5,429 nt of DNA from Christensenella sp. UBA6420. GTDB taxonomy: Bacteria > Bacillota > Clostridia > Christensenellales > DTU072. The stretch covers positions 32,184-37,612 of the forward strand of contig DJPE01000061.1 in NCBI GenBank assembly GCA_002439705.1, written 5' to 3'. The notes beneath the pieces were generated by a model. It made no database searches. It saw only the letters and a list, made by a program, of their open reading frames with translations, and was not told the origin of the DNA. Position numbers and translations under genes: made by a program. Positions 5,421 through 5,429 of the stretch are shown one piece after another (position 1 is the first letter of the stretch; every line of letters begins with the position of its first letter).

Positions 5421-5429
5421 TTTTTTATA

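Overview
The window looks like chromosomal DNA of a moderately low G+C, Gram-positive-type bacterium of the Firmicutes/Clostridia kind. Three things point there: the gene order pgk-tpiA-gpmI, strong AAAGGAG-type ribosome binding sites, and good sigma-A consensus promoters (TTGNNN-17/18-TATAAT, two of them with a TGn extension). Nothing suggests phage, plasmid, CRISPR, tRNA or rRNA content. No species can be named from the sequence alone.

Layout, read in the direction of most transcription (minus strand, right to left). At the right edge, a 349-residue membrane-anchored extracytoplasmic protein of unknown function (4371-5420) runs towards a convergent plus-strand GNAT acetyltransferase (3807-4361). 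A terminator-like hairpin for the minus-strand gene lies inside the acetyltransferase coding sequence. Left of the acetyltransferase is a divergent pair of promoters that overlap face to face. They drive the acetyltransferase rightwards and a two-gene unit leftwards. That unit holds a double-anchored SH3-like membrane protein (3113-3739) and a short protein resembling a carbon-nitrogen hydrolase that lacks the catalytic residues (2459-3079).

After a 134-bp gap with a strong promoter comes the lower-glycolysis operon: pgk (1050-2324), tpiA (247-996) and the first 56 codons of gpmI (1-167, cut by the window edge). These enzymes interconvert the triose phosphates, make ATP from 1,3-bisphosphoglycerate and convert 3- to 2-phosphoglycerate. 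No gap or cggR gene lies directly upstream of pgk, and the promoter immediately before pgk suggests the operon starts there.

The most notable points are a phased 14-bp direct repeat bracketing the pgk -10 element, the face-to-face promoter pair, the terminator embedded in the acetyltransferase gene, the apparently catalytically dead nitrilase-like protein, an insertion of about 20 residues in PGK, and a long hairpin just ahead of gpmI. I see no convincing wholly new multi-gene system.
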